A stretch of 64,000 nucleotides of DNA from Nocardia neocaledoniensis (GTDB lineage: Bacteria > Actinomycetota > Actinomycetes > Mycobacteriales > Mycobacteriaceae): NCBI RefSeq assembly GCF_029868625.1, contig NZ_JARWOJ010000268.1, positions 1 through 64,000 on the forward strand, read 5' to 3'. The notes beneath the pieces were generated by a model. It was given only the letters and a program-made list of their open reading frames with translations, had not been told where the DNA came from and made no database searches. Positions 18,128 to 27,898 of this stretch are shown piece by piece (position 1 is the stretch's first letter; every line of letters begins with the position of its first letter). A program made the translations under genes and the position numbers.

Positions 18128-20050
18128 GTGGCCGGACGAATCCCAGATCGCGATATCGCGGCGATCCGTGAACGTGTCCGGATCGAAGACGTAGTGGGCG
18201 AGTACGTCGCGCTCAAACGAGCGGGCGCCGACTCGATCAAGGGGCTGTGCCCGTTCCACGACGAGAAGTCGCCGTCGTTCCATGTGCGGCCCAACCACGG
18301 CCTGTTCCACTGCTTCGGTTGTGGCGAGGGCGGTGACGTCTACAAGTTCCTGCAGCAGATCGAGCACATCGGTTTCGTCGAGGCCGTCGAGCAGATGGCC
18401 GACCGGATCGGCTACCAGATCAACTACGAGGGCGGCGGCACCTCGGTCCAGCGCGACCGCGGCACCCGCTCCCGGCTGGTCGCCGCCAATGCCGCCGCGC
18501 ACGAGTTCTACATGGCACAGCTGCGCGAGCCCGAGGCCGAGACGGCCCGCAAGTACCTGACCGACCGCAACTTCGACGGCGCCGCCGCCCAGCAGTTCGG
18601 CTGCGGCTACGCTCCCGGCGGCTGGGACGTGCTCACGAAACACCTGCTGCGCAAGGGCTTCGAATTCAAGGAGCTGGAAGCGGCCGGGCTGTCCAAGCAG
18701 GGCAAGCGCGGCCCGATCGACCGGTTCCACCGCCGCCTGCTGTGGCCGATCCGCAACCTGGGCGGCGAGGTGATCGGGTTCGGCGCGCGCAAGCTCTTCG
18801 ACGATGACACCATGCCCGGCAAGTACGTGAACACGCCGGAGACATTGCTGTACAAGAAGTCCCAGGTGCTGTTCGGTCTCGACCACGCCAAGCGTGAGAT
18901 CTCCAAGGGACACCAGGCCGTCGTCGTCGAGGGCTACACCGATGTGATGGCGATGCACCTGGCCGGGGTGAAGACCGCCGTGGCCTCCTGCGGCACCGCC
19001 TTCGGCGAGGAGCATCTGCAGGTGCTGCGCCGGCTGCTGATGGACGACAACTTCTGGCGCGGCGAGATCATCTACACCTTCGACGGTGACGCGGCGGGCC
19101 AAGCCGCGGCCCTGAAGGCGTTCAGCGGCGACCAGCGCCTGGCCGGCCAGACCTACATCGCCGTCGCGCCAGACGGCCAGGATCCGTGCGAGCTGCGTCA
19201 GCGCTCCGGTGACGCGGCCGTGCGCGACCTGGTCGCGCGCCGAACCCCGCTCTACGAGTTCGTGATCCGCGGCCTGCTCGCCGAACACAACCTCGACGAC
19301 GTCGAGGGCCGCGTGGAGGCGCTGCGTCGCACGGTGCCCGTGGTGGCCCAGATCAAGGACAACGCGACGCGCAAGGGCTACGCGACCAAGCTGGCCGGCT
19401 GGGTCGGCTGGGACGACATCCAGCTCGTCGTGCGCCGCGTCGGCGAGGAAGCCAAGAAGAACCGCATGGGCGGCAACGCGCCCGCCGGCAGGCCGGGTGC
19501 CGCGCCGTTCGCGGCGCCCAAGACCGAAGAGGACTCCTCGGTCCGTCCGGCACCGAACGATCCGGCGCTCTACGCCCAGCGGCAAACCCTCAGTGCCGCA
19601 CTGCAATACCCCGGCATCGCGGGCGCCGTCTTCGACTCCATCGACGCGGCCGCCTTCACCCACCCCGCCTATGTCGCCGTGCGCATCATGATCGCGCAGG
19701 CGGGCGGCACGGCCGCCGGGCTCGGCGGCGCCGAGTGGGTCGCGGCTGTCGCTGACCACACCGACGACCTGATGATCCGCGCGCTCGTCTCCGAACTCGC
19801 CAACGAGCAGCTGCCCGTGCGATCGCAGTCCGATGTGCCGCGCTTCATCACAGGCATTCTCGCGCGCACCCAGGAAGCCTGGGTCGGCCGTCAGATCGCC
19901 GAGCTCAAATCCAAGCTGCAGCGCCTGTCGGCCAGCGAGGAACCCGACACCTACATGACCCTGTTCGGCGACCTGGTCGCGCTCGAGCAGTACCGCAAGA
20001 GCCTCGCCGCCCAGGCGATGGGCAGCGAGACCGACCCCGCCGGGGTCTGA
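18128..20050 (+). CDS. dnaG: DNA primase
   Basis: This 640-residue protein synthesises RNA primers at the replication fork. It has the CHC2 zinc finger at residues ~41-64 (CPFHDEKSPSF to HCFGCGEGGD), the primase core (PIDRFHRRLLWPIRNLGGEV, IGFGARKL), the TOPRIM motifs VVEGYTDVMA and FDGDAAGQAA, and a C-terminal helicase-binding region ending at ~630. Length equals the mycobacterial enzyme (639). The GTG at 18128 starts MAGRIPDRDIAAIRERVRIE, matching the family. It follows dgt by 23 bases. Confidence 0.96.
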   Translation: MAGRIPDRDIAAIRERVRIEDVVGEYVALKRAGADSIKGLCPFHDEKSPSFHVRPNHGLFHCFGCGEGGDVYKFLQQIEHIGFVEAVEQMADRIGYQINYEGGGTSVQRDRGTRSRLVAANAAAHEFYMAQLREPEAETARKYLTDRNFDGAAAQQFGCGYAPGGWDVLTKHLLRKGFEFKELEAAGLSKQGKRGPIDRFHRRLLWPIRNLGGEVIGFGARKLFDDDTMPGKYVNTPETLLYKKSQVLFGLDHAKREISKGHQAVVVEGYTDVMAMHLAGVKTAVASCGTAFGEEHLQVLRRLLMDDNFWRGEIIYTFDGDAAGQAAALKAFSGDQRLAGQTYIAVAPDGQDPCELRQRSGDAAVRDLVARRTPLYEFVIRGLLAEHNLDDVEGRVEALRRTVPVVAQIKDNATRKGYATKLAGWVGWDDIQLVVRRVGEEAKKNRMGGNAPAGRPGAAPFAAPKTEEDSSVRPAPNDPALYAQRQTLSAALQYPGIAGAVFDSIDAAAFTHPAYVAVRIMIAQAGGTAAGLGGAEWVAAVADHTDDLMIRALVSELANEQLPVRSQSDVPRFITGILARTQEAWVGRQIAELKSKLQRLSASEEPDTYMTLFGDLVALEQYRKSLAAQAMGSETDPAGV

Positions 20051-20051
20051 G

Positions 20052-20297
20052 TCAGCGGCGCAGCTGGTCGTGCGGCACCAGCACGGTGGTGCGCTCGTCG
20101 ATCGGCTCCATGGGCTCGAGCTGCGGGCGGGTGCTCAACTTGTCCGACAGCTTCTGCCGGCTCACCGACACCAGTTTCCTGGTGACCGGGCTTCCCGTGA
20201 CGGCTCTGGTCGCCGCACTGATCTGCTCGTAGCGCGCGCGCCCGGCCTTGGTGCCCAGCACATAACCGGCCGCTACGCCGATGATCAACCGCAGCAT
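20052..20297 (-). CDS. Small YtxH-like membrane-associated protein (Rv2342-like)
   Basis: This 81-residue protein starts MLRLIIGVAAGYVLGTKAGR, a glycine-zipper-like hydrophobic N-terminus followed by ARYEQI, typical of small YtxH-like actinobacterial proteins. ATG 20297 is chosen for the GGAGGAG/CAGGAG purine runs just upstream. It sits one base from the dnaG stop, convergent with it, and next to tRNA-Asn, the same place as Rv2342 in M. tuberculosis. The function is unknown. Confidence 0.75.
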   Translation of the reverse strand: MLRLIIGVAAGYVLGTKAGRARYEQISAATRAVTGSPVTRKLVSVSRQKLSDKLSTRPQLEPMEPIDERTTVLVPHDQLRR

Positions 20298-20500
20298 CTC
20301 CTGGAGCTCCTCCCACGTCTGTGTGCGCGCTCCATCCTGCCCCAGCGGCCCCACCCCTGTCGACCCGCCCACGCACCACAAACCGCCGCATGTCCGCAGG
20401 TAGTGCCCCGATTTGGGAACCGGCGAGGCCATACGCTAAAGTTTCATCTCGGTCAGCCCGCCAAGGCAGACCGACCGAGTGCAACCACTCGGGGCATCAT

Positions 20501-20573
20501 TCCCCTATAGCTCAATTGGCAGAGCAGCCGACTGTTAATCGGCAGGTTTCTGGTTCGAGTCCAGATGGGGGAG
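20501..20573 (+). tRNA. tRNA-Asn (GTT)
   Basis: The cloverleaf folds fully. The acceptor stem is TCCCCTA with TGGGGGA (one G-T pair), the D arm AGCTCAATTGGCAGAGC, the anticodon stem GCCGA/TCGGC with loop CTGTTAA (GTT at 20534-20536), and the T arm TCTGG-TTCGAGT-CCAGA. The discriminator is G and no CCA is encoded. It is next to dnaG as in mycobacteria and serves as the left end of the island. Confidence 0.97.
20549..20573 (+). other. Probable attL at the 3' end of tRNA-Asn
   Basis: The T arm and acceptor 3' strand of tRNA-Asn are the usual crossover segment for integrases of this class. An integrase gene points at it from 79 bases away. I did not find a second copy of this sequence in the window, so the matching attR is not established. 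Confidence 0.45.
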
Positions 20574-20578
20574 CTTTG

Positions 20579-20610
20579 ACCAGGGCAAACGTTTCGTTTG
20601 ACCCTGGTTT
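20579..20610 (+). terminator. Terminator hairpin after tRNA-Asn
   Basis: The arms ACCAGGG and CCCTGGT are extended by CAAAC/GTTTG around a short loop and followed by TTTTCTGCTTTT. It ends tRNA-Asn transcription and also faces the convergent integrase gene. Confidence 0.75.
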
Positions 20611-20651
20611 TCTGCTTTTCAGGGGCGGGACGACACGGAAACGACACGCTT

Positions 20652-21866
20652 TCAGCGTTGGAAGCGTTCGAGCACTGCCGAATAGTCCGCGACCTCGGTG
20701 GGCTTGTCGATGTAGTGGCGCCGTGTTACCGCGTCGTCGGTATGACCGAGCTGCTGGGCCGCGGCTTCGGAACCGTACGCCTCGGCGAGGGCGGTGGCCA
20801 CGGTCTTGCGGAAGGTTTTCAGCGTCACCCAGTCGAAATCGTTGCCCCGAGCCTCCCTCCACAACCGGTTGAAATTGTGCGGATCCCAGATGCCTCCGTC
20901 CCGGTTCGGGAATACCAAATCGAGTTCGTTGGGCGTCGACTCGGCCCGCACGCGTCGCAGCGTTTCGACTACGAACATGGGAGGGACGACCGAGCGGAAT
21001 CCAGCCTCGGTCTTGGTCTGTGCCTGTCGGATCAAGCCTCTGCCCCTGAGCCGGACGATGGTGCCGGAGAACGTGATCCGCGGCGGTGTCGAATCGAGAT
21101 CGATATCGGACCAGCGCAAAGCCAGTGCTTCGCCGGGGCGGGGTCCGGTTCCCACCTCGACATCGATGACGTCGAGCAGCCGCTGGTTGCGTCGTGGCCC
21201 GTAGTAGAAGTCCGAACCGCCATCCAGTGCCGCGCCGGCAGCCCAGGCTTGGAGTCGGCCCCACAGGGCCTGGACGGTCTCGAGATCGGCGGCGCGAGGC
21301 TTGCGCCGCCCGCGGGGCAGGCGGGCCACTTCTCGGACGGGGTTTCGGTCGATGGCATCGTGGCGCACTGCCATGCCCATCATTTCTGACAGGATCACTC
21401 GTTGGCAGCGGGCTTTGTCTCGATGGCCGTTGAGCACGATGCGTTGCAGATGGGCGTCGAGGACCGAGGTGGATGCTTCCCACAGCCGCAGGCCGCCGAG
21501 GGAGGATTTGATCTTGATCGCGTCCTCGCTGGCTCGCACATCGGTCGAGATCTCGATTTCGCGGCGATACCGGTCGACAGTCTGCTGGGTTACTCCTTCC
21601 TGCCGCGACTTTTCGGCCAACCACAGATCGGCCAGTTCCGACAGCTTGGTGTCGCGGGTGATCAGCTTCCCGCGGGAAGCTGATCGTTCGGCGAGCGCTT
21701 CCCGCAGAGAGAGTTCGGCGGCTCCGCGCGTCGCGGCGAATCGATGTACCGGCCGGGTGACACCGTCGTCGTCGCGGAAGCGGGTGGCAGCTCGCCAGCT
21801 GCCGTTGCGCTGTCGTTTGGCCGTGATCTGGCCATAGGTTCCGATGGGTAACGCTTGTCTGGGCAT
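20652..21866 (-). CDS. Tyrosine-recombinase integrase
   Basis: This 404-residue protein has an N-terminal arm-binding region (YGQITAKRQRNGSWRAATRF), a SAM-like core-binding domain (~65-165), and a catalytic domain. TGPRPGEALALRW holds the first Arg, LKTFRKTVATAL the second Arg (Lys where many have His), QQLGHTDDAVTRRHY the His and the nucleophilic Tyr. The FRKTVAT form is common in actinobacterial phage and AICE integrases that use tRNA genes. It is convergent with tRNA-Asn, 79 bases away, so it likely integrated the element at that tRNA. The gene is full length and looks functional. Confidence 0.93.
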   Translation of the reverse strand: MPRQALPIGTYGQITAKRQRNGSWRAATRFRDDDGVTRPVHRFAATRGAAELSLREALAERSASRGKLITRDTKLSELADLWLAEKSRQEGVTQQTVDRYRREIEISTDVRASEDAIKIKSSLGGLRLWEASTSVLDAHLQRIVLNGHRDKARCQRVILSEMMGMAVRHDAIDRNPVREVARLPRGRRKPRAADLETVQALWGRLQAWAAGAALDGGSDFYYGPRRNQRLLDVIDVEVGTGPRPGEALALRWSDIDLDSTPPRITFSGTIVRLRGRGLIRQAQTKTEAGFRSVVPPMFVVETLRRVRAESTPNELDLVFPNRDGGIWDPHNFNRLWREARGNDFDWVTLKTFRKTVATALAEAYGSEAAAQQLGHTDDAVTRRHYIDKPTEVADYSAVLERFQR

Positions 21867-22258
21867 GACGGGTCCTTGGAAGTTGGTCGATGCTGCGGAA
21901 GGTGTCGCGGCGAAGCCCTTCCGAACTCACCTGATCGAATCGGGGCCGACTCGCCTGCGGTGGGCGGCCGGTGAGGGCAGTCGAAATCAACTCCGCACCG
22001 CGGTCATGCACGGAATTGACGCGGAGTGAAGCCGGTCGCTGACGTCGACCGCGCGATGTGGTTCTGCTGTCGGTTACTGGTTGGCGATCACTCTGGGATG
22101 GAAGGAACGAACCGTTCCCCGCGTGGCCGACACCAACCCGCCGCCGTCGAAGGCGTGCTGGGGCTCAGGAGCGCGGGTCCAGCAGCTGGAGGTGGGTGGC
22201 CTGGTAGGTGCAGGTTAGGTTCTGTGGCAGGTACGGGTCATGGCGGTCTGGTGGCACA
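21867..22258. other. Gap between integrase and excisionase genes
   Basis: No convincing gene is visible in these 392 bases. Codon pattern and GC are unlike the flanks. It probably holds the promoters and any arm-type recombinase sites, but I saw no clear repeat. Confidence 0.5.
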
Positions 22259-22522
22259 TCAGTCGCTTCGCCGGTGCCTTGGGTGTCGGCCACGCTGGCC
22301 GGATCTGATCTCCGTGCCAGAGGGAAGGTTGCCCTCCGCCGTGGCGGTGAGTTGATCTCGTTCCCACTGGAGGAGATCGTTGAGGGGGTATCGCCGGTAG
22401 CGCCCCATCCGCGCGTAAGGAGGTCCGGTGCCCTTCGACGCCCATACGGCGAGTGTCTTAAGCGGGACTCTCAAGCGTGCCGCTACCTCTACGCTGGTGA
22501 GCCAAACGCCATCCGGAATCAT
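22259..22522 (-). CDS. Excisionase-like helix-turn-helix protein
   Basis: This 87-residue protein carries a MerR/excisionase-type helix-turn-helix: WLTSVEVAARLRVPLKTLAV followed by WASKGTGPPYARMGRYRRY and PLNDLLQWERD. Such proteins bend DNA at att sites for excision. ATG 22522 is used; a GTG at 22531 is in frame. It is in the same orientation as the integrase. The last ~25 residues are low complexity. Confidence 0.75.
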   Translation of the reverse strand: MIPDGVWLTSVEVAARLRVPLKTLAVWASKGTGPPYARMGRYRRYPLNDLLQWERDQLTATAEGNLPSGTEIRSGQRGRHPRHRRSD

Positions 22523-23494
22523 CACAGTCACCGGGCCGACAAGCGCTGAGGTGCAGTCGAAGCGCGGAGGACACGACCGAGCTCGGCGCGGCTGTGCGGC
22601 TGTTCGACTACTGGGCAGTGTGATTCGCGCAATGGTGGTTCAGCCAAACCTGGATACTGTAGGGGCCGAAACTCAACCTGCCAGAACGTTCGTCTCCTTG
22701 TCTGGCCGCACGCGTGGGGTGTTGTGAGATGCTGATTTCGACCGTTGACCGAAACGACGGTGGATGACACTTTGTCGCTCAGGAGCATTGCGACGCGAAA
22801 TGGTCGTGCTGACATGGTCTCTCCTAGACCCGTCAGTGGCTCCTCCGGCTTCCATGAAACCTGATCTCGCAGCGGTCAGGCCAGTAGGTGTCCTGAGATG
22901 CTCGTCACATCTGCTGCAGTCGGCCTGCAACCTTTGTAGCAGCCCCGGACGCGGTAATGGGCTGTGGCGTGGCAAGATTCTTCAACGTGTAGCGGGCGGA
23001 CCTCTCCAGGCGCAGGTGGCACCGCTGACTTGCCGGCAGTGTGCGGCCCGGATAAGCGGTCTCTGCTAGAGCCATTGACGCGATCTTGTGGCTGATACTG
23101 ATGAGTCATATTGTCCGGCATGTGGGTTGGCCGCATTGCCCGTGGTCGGGGTTGTCGACGCCTCGGCCTGGATCGGTCGGGTCCGCGCGAATACGCATCT
23201 GGGCGGCCAACGTGTGGCGTCCTAGCCACGGCACTGACCGTTGATGTCTCACACTGACAACCGAGCCAGCTGGAGGTGTGACGGGAGCAGAGTATGAAGG
23301 CATGACCGACCTGCGGGAATTTGTCCGATGGTCTGAAGCTCTTCCAAGTCCAGTGTAATGCGCGTCCGTCGCGGCGAGCGCGACATCGGTCGCGGTGGGA
23401 ATTACACAGCCGTCCATGGGTGAATCGACCGGTTGACCAGCACCTCGATCGGCGCTGAACCGCCGCGGCAACGGGCACCTCGGGTAGGCGTAGA
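22523..23494. other. Gene-poor stretch in the island
   Basis: About 970 bases without a recognisable gene. Open frames here are short, lack ribosome sites and have poor composition. No repeats or RNA genes were seen. Confidence 0.55.
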
Positions 23495-23850
23495 TCAGGT
23501 CATCGCACCGGTCCTTTTGAGCTCGACTTTGCGATGGGGTGCGCGGGCTACGCGGGTGCTGGTGGTCAGGTCGTGGATGGCTCGTCGGTTGTTGGCGGAG
23601 ACAACGGCCAGCACACATCTCACGAGGAATGAGCCATAGGCGATCATCGCCAGCATGTCAAGAATGGTGGATTCAGGGTGCGCACCGGAGATCGACACGA
23701 AGAATGAGGGCAGGAAAATGATCAACATTCGCCAGGCAGCGATATTTGATCCGAGGCGGGGACGAGCCCACGGGTCGCGGGCACGACGCGTAGACCAAGT
23801 AGTCCCTTGCCGATGATTTGACCGTTGCGGCGCGCGAGTATGAACACTTC
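23495..23850 (-). pseudogene. RDD-family membrane protein remnant
   Basis: Two reading frames together give an RDD-like protein: ILARRNGQIIGKGLLGLRVV in one, then AAWRMLIIFLPSFFVSISG, LVRCVLAVVSANNRRAIHDL and TTSTRVARAP in the other. The frame changes near 23745. The N-terminal membrane helix with the Arg-Asp-Asp motif is missing, and the 5' end abuts an IS21-like fragment. It is therefore a broken gene. Confidence 0.55.
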
Positions 23851-23854
23851 GAGG

Positions 23855-24120
23855 GGTCTGGCGGATGAACACCTCGGCCGGGTCCTGCCTCGGTCATTAT
23901 CTGCGGCTTGTGCCCGGCGACGTAGTCGCGGACCGTCTGATACGACACCTCGTCCATCCATGCTCGTCGATCAGCCGGGCGTAGAGCCGTGTTTGACGGT
24001 GTCGCGCTGCTACTTCGGTGCCCGCAAGTCTTCCCGCAGCACCTCGTCGATGAACGGCTTGAACGGGTCGAGTTTGGACCCCCGCTTCGGGTACTGCTTG
24101 CGCGTGACCGGCCATACCGA
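23855..24120 (-). pseudogene. IS21-like transposase fragment
   Basis: Frames on the minus strand read YPKRGSKLDPFKPFIDEVLR, then RLYARLIDEHG, then MDEVSYQTVRDYVAGHKPQI, the order seen in the N-terminal part of IS21 IstA-like transposases. At least two frameshifts separate the pieces. Both ends are cut: by the RDD remnant on one side and by the TniA-like remnant on the other. Confidence 0.6.
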
Positions 24121-24870
24121 CATGCTCGGGTGGTCGCCGCGGTTGCCCGCACCATCGCCGAGGAGACCGATCGCTCCACCGGCACGGTTTCCCGGTTGCG
24201 GCGGCGCACTGAGCAGCTGTTGGCCGCCGAGCACGGGCGACGCTGCCCGCGCAGCACGTTCTAACGTTGTCGCAAGGCAAGCACACGTTCGGGTCGGCAC
24301 GGACCCGCAGGTCGCTGGCCAAACAACCCGAAGGCCCGGTTCTCGACACTCGTTGCTGCGCGGCCCGGGGAGTTGATGCAGATCGACTCCACGCCACTGG
24401 ACGTTCGGGTGGTCCTCGGCGATGGCCAGGTCAATCGGGTCGAGATGACCGGGTTGGTCGACCTGGCGACGCGGTCGATGGCTGCGCTGGTGGCGGCGCC
24501 GACCACGAAGTCGGTCGACGCCGCATTGCTGCTGGCACGGGCATTGACGCCCGAACCGATGCGGCCCAGCTGGAGCAATGCGTTGCGGATGTCTCGGTCG
24601 GTGCTGCCGCATCGCAGCTTGACCAGCGTCGATCAGCGGTTGGCCGATGCCGCAGCCCGGCCGGTGCTCGCGCCGGAGACGATCGTGTTCGTCCACGGCA
24701 AGGCATACTTGTCGCAGGACTCCCGCAGCGCCGCAAGAGCATTGGGAATCAGTCTGCAACCGACGCACCCCGACACTCCGACCGACAAAGCCGGCGGTAG
24801 AACGTACCCGCACTGCTGCGACCGGATCCCGGTCCTCTATGCGACAGTCCCGCCCGCAGCGACACCGCGG
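24113..24870 (+). pseudogene. TniA-like (Mu-type DDE) transposase remnant
   Basis: Pieces in three frames form a Mu/Tn5053-type transposase: [60 protein letters not shown] with the first catalytic Asp, VDLATRSMAALVAAPTT, and ETIVFVHGKAYLSQDSRSA where the second Asp is expected (here Val). THPDTPTDKAG follows before the Glu. At least two frameshifts, the loss of the second Asp, and truncation after ~24860 show that it is dead. Confidence 0.65.
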
Positions 24871-24924
24871 ATGCTCGCCGCGGAGTTCGTTCGCCCGGTT
24901 CATCGGCCGCCGGTCACCACCGCG

Positions 24925-25441
24925 CGAACCTGACCGACATCTTCGAAGCCGTCTGCGGCGTCTGCTGCGACGCCGGAACCAGCGTCGTGATCTGCGATGA
25001 ACTGCACAATATCTCGCTGGCCACCAAGCCCGGCGCCGAGGTCTCCTACACCTTGAAGTACTTCTCCGAGCGCATCCGGCGACCTTCGTCTATGCCGGGG
25101 TCAACGTCGAACGCGAAGGCTTGTTCTCCGGCACCCGCGGCGAACAGATCGCTGGCCGATTCACCATGATCCGCACCGTTGGCTTCCCCTACACCGCCGA
25201 CTGGCGCGCCGTCGTCGCCACCCTCGAAAACACCCTGCACAACCATACGCCGGGATCGGTCACCGGCCTGGACCGCTATCTGCACAAACGCACTAGCGGG
25301 ATGATGGGTAGCCTCTCGGCACTGATCCGCGAAGCAGCACTGGAAGCTATCCTCACCGGCGCAGAGACGATGACCAAAACGATGCTCGACGCAATCGACC
25401 TCGACCACGCCGCCACAGATTCAGCCCACTGCAACGGCTAA
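24925..25441 (+). pseudogene. TniB-like ATP-binding transposition protein, truncated and frameshifted
   Basis: The reading CCDAGTSVVICDELHNISLA (Walker B region VVICDEL), SYTLKYFSERI, a frame change near 25080, then TFVYAGVNVEREGLFSGTRG and AGRFTMIRT fits the AAA ATPase of TniA-TniB-TniQ transposons. The Walker A part is missing. It lies in the normal tniA-tniB-tniQ order. Confidence 0.6.
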
Positions 25442-25446
25442 ACCTC

Positions 25447-25770
25447 ATGACCACCATCGATGCGGCACCGCTGCCGGTTCGCCTGCGACCCGAACCCGGC
25501 GAGACTGCCGAGTCCTTCGTCATCCGATTGGCCGTCGCAAACCATCAACGTCCCAGTTACCTTCGTCGACACGTCACCCCAGGTCGATATGGAACCGGCT
25601 GCATCGAACACGCCAAGCTTGCCGCGATCTCAGGCCGCACACCCAGGCGATCATGCGCATGTTCCCTGCGCTGGCCGAACGCCGACGTCCCAAGCGGCGG
25701 GGCAGCACTCAAGCCAGACGAGACGCCAAGCAGTGCAACGACACCATCAAACAAGCCTTAACGCCATCAT
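25447..25770 (+). pseudogene. TniQ-like N-terminal fragment
   Basis: The N-terminus PLPVRLRPEPGETAESFVIR followed by LAVANHQRPSYLRRHV is the TniQ/TnsD signature. The frame breaks after about residue 50, and no zinc-finger or C-terminal part follows. It starts 6 bases after the tniB-like stop. Confidence 0.55.
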
Positions 25771-26065
25771 TCGCCGAGACGCCGACAAAGGGCTCTCCGG
25801 CCGCGAGATCCAACGCAAGCACAACGTCGAACAGTCGGCGCAGCACTCACCCTGATCACCCCGCCACCCCGCAAGAACAATCGCCCCCGAGAACGAGCCA
25901 GCGTCCAACCCCTCGTTCCGCATATCGCCGCCATCCTCGAAGCGACGCCCGACGCGACGGGTCCAAGACGTCTGGAACCAACTACTCGACCAGCATCAGG
26001 CCGAAATCCCCTACACCTCGCTGCGGCTCTACCTCGCAGACCTCCGAGGCCTCAGCCCACGACAC
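25757..26065 (+). pseudogene. Second IS21-like transposase fragment
   Basis: Frames read NAIIRRDADKGLSGREIQRK (the HTH of IstA-like proteins), SVQPLVPHIAAILEA, and, after another shift, LLDQHQAEIPYTSLRLYLAD. This is the start of an IS21-type transposase with several frame breaks. It is on the opposite strand from the fragment at 23.9 kb. Confidence 0.5.
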
Positions 26066-26372
26066 AGAAACTCCAATGCAGCTCACCTTCAGTGACTATC
26101 CCGCCTCCGCATCCTTGCGGCTGAATCTGAGCCACCCAGGTCACAGTCCGACGAATGGCTCAGATTCACCGGCACAGGAAACCACCGGTCGGTGACGTCA
26201 CAGATCACCGATAGAACCACGCGGTGGAGATCGACGCCAGGTTGTCATCGCTAACCGAAGTACCGCGTGTCACCTGCTCTCCGATGGATGGTCTGGAACC
26301 CTTCCTTCGCCGCTTGTGGCCAGCACTCCCCAGGTAGCGACATCAGAAGGACAACAGAAGACAGAGCGCTTG
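26066..26372. other. Gap, nothing recognised
   Basis: These 307 bases lie between the decayed transposon zone and the phn operon. No gene, repeat or clear terminator was seen. Confidence 0.45.
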
Positions 26373-27083
26373 TCATTCGGTGAATCGTTGTGTCCAGTCC
26401 CGAACTGTTTCGTCGGTGGCGCCGTGGGCTCGCGCCCACGCATGCACGCCGCCGGGATACTCGTCCCAGTGCGCCAGAACATCAGCGATGGCCTCCGGAA
26501 CGGCGCCGCGGAGGTCGCGGTCGTTGGGGTGTGTCTCGCCGAGTTCGGGTGCGAATCGGGTGATACGCGCAAGGATCGCTTCTATATGCTCGTTGGTCGA
26601 CAGGTAGTCGGCGATCACGTCGTCCGACTCGACTCCAGCGGTGCGTAGCAGCAAGGCGATCGCGATACCTGTGCGGTCCTTGCCGGCCGCGCAGTGCAAC
26701 AGCACTGGGCCGGGGGCGGTGGCTGCGACCTGCAGGACATCCGCGAGCCGTTCTGCTGCGTTGGCAAGGATCCCGAGATAGATGTCTGCGAGCCGGGCGC
26801 CCTGGTTCGGTGCGGCGACTTCGGCATCGGACAGCAAAGAGATATGGTGTACGACGGTCTCGTCGGACCGCAATGGGTGCGCGCGGGCGTCGAACTCTCG
26901 GGGGCTGCGTAGGTCGATGACCGTTCTTGCGGGCCATGCGGCGACAGCGGTTGGGTGGGCGTCGCCAGGCGCAGGCAGTGCGCTGCGGTAGAGCACACCG
27001 GAACGGGTGTGCCGCCCACCGGAAGTCGGAAGCCCGCCGAGGTCACGGAGATTGGGTAGGACACCGAGGTCGGTGACGGTCAC
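26373..27083 (-). CDS. Tyrosine phosphatase (Iphp/PtpB-like)
   Basis: This 236-residue protein has the P-loop LLHCAAGKDRTGIAIALLL (HC-x2-GKDR-T) near residue 130, the N-terminal NLRDLGGLPTSGGRHTRSGV and LYRSA typical of the Iphp family, and VIDLRSPREFDA. The GKDRT form occurs in dual-specificity or phosphoinositide-active phosphatases such as M. tuberculosis PtpB. GTG 27083 overlaps the phnE stop (GTGA), so it is the fourth gene of the phn operon. There it may release phosphate from a substrate brought in by the transporter, or act on a regulatory protein; both are inference. Confidence 0.85.
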   Translation of the reverse strand: MTVTDLGVLPNLRDLGGLPTSGGRHTRSGVLYRSALPAPGDAHPTAVAAWPARTVIDLRSPREFDARAHPLRSDETVVHHISLLSDAEVAAPNQGARLADIYLGILANAAERLADVLQVAATAPGPVLLHCAAGKDRTGIAIALLLRTAGVESDDVIADYLSTNEHIEAILARITRFAPELGETHPNDRDLRGAVPEAIADVLAHWDEYPGGVHAWARAHGATDETVRDWTQRFTE

Positions 27084-27898
27084 ATCAACTTCTTTCTGAG
27101 TTGGGATGCGGCGCGGTCGAGGGTCACCACGACCACAAGAACGACCAGGACAATGGTGAGGACGTTTCCGTATTCGAAGAGCCGCAGCTGCTGGGTGAGT
27201 TCCATCCCGATGCCGCCTGCGCCAACAATGCCGAGGAGCGACGCGGCACGCACATTCCCGTCGAGCATGAGGAGGGTGTAGCTGGCGATGGTTGGAGCGG
27301 ACTGAGGCAGTAGGACCCAGCTGATGCACTGGGACCGCGTGGCACCAGCGGCGGCCGCCGCCTCCCATGCGCGCATGTCCATGGTTTCGAAGATATCGGC
27401 GAACAGTCGGGCCATCCCGGCAGCCGATCCGATGATAATGGCGAGGGCGCCTGCGAGCGGTCCCAGCCCGACGGCTGAGACGAACAGCAGCGCCCACATC
27501 AATTCAGGGATGGCGCGGGTGATGTTGATCGAGGTGCGTGCGGCGTGGTGCAGCCAGACCTGACCGAAGACAGATCGCGCGCCGAGCAGCGCCCACGGTA
27601 GCGCGAGGGCGCCGCCGACTGCGGTACCAATGACCGCGATGGCGAGCGTTTCGCCCATCAGGTGGACGGCGGTGGGGAGGATCGACAGGTCGGGCGGGAA
27701 CATGCGACCGACAAAGTCTACGATGTTGGGAAGCCCGTCGACGAGCGCGTCCAGGGAAAACTCGGTGGTCTCCGCTGACCACAGGACAACCACGGCTGCG
27801 GCGAGGACGCCGGCGACAGTCGGCCAGGACGGACGCCGCAACGCGGCGAGGTCGGATGTCGAAGGGGAGGCCGGGACGTGATCTGTATCCATATCCAT
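27080..27898 (-). CDS. phnE: Phosphonate/phosphate-type ABC transporter permease
   Basis: This 272-residue inner-membrane protein has about six helices and the permease EAA loop WEAAAAAGATRSQCISWVLL followed by PQS. The GTAVGGALALPWALLGAR and GAGGIGMELTQQ segments are typical of PhnE. ATG 27898 overlaps the phnC stop as ATGA. It forms the channel of the PhnDCE system. Confidence 0.88.
   Translation of the reverse strand: MDMDTDHVPASPSTSDLAALRRPSWPTVAGVLAAAVVVLWSAETTEFSLDALVDGLPNIVDFVGRMFPPDLSILPTAVHLMGETLAIAVIGTAVGGALALPWALLGARSVFGQVWLHHAARTSINITRAIPELMWALLFVSAVGLGPLAGALAIIIGSAAGMARLFADIFETMDMRAWEAAAAAGATRSQCISWVLLPQSAPTIASYTLLMLDGNVRAASLLGIVGAGGIGMELTQQLRLFEYGNVLTIVLVVLVVVVTLDRAASQLRKKLM

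Noticed and set aside
22523..23494. Small cargo genes between excisionase and RDD remnant
   Set aside because: Open frames here are short, overlap on both strands, and have no ribosome sites or recognisable sequence.
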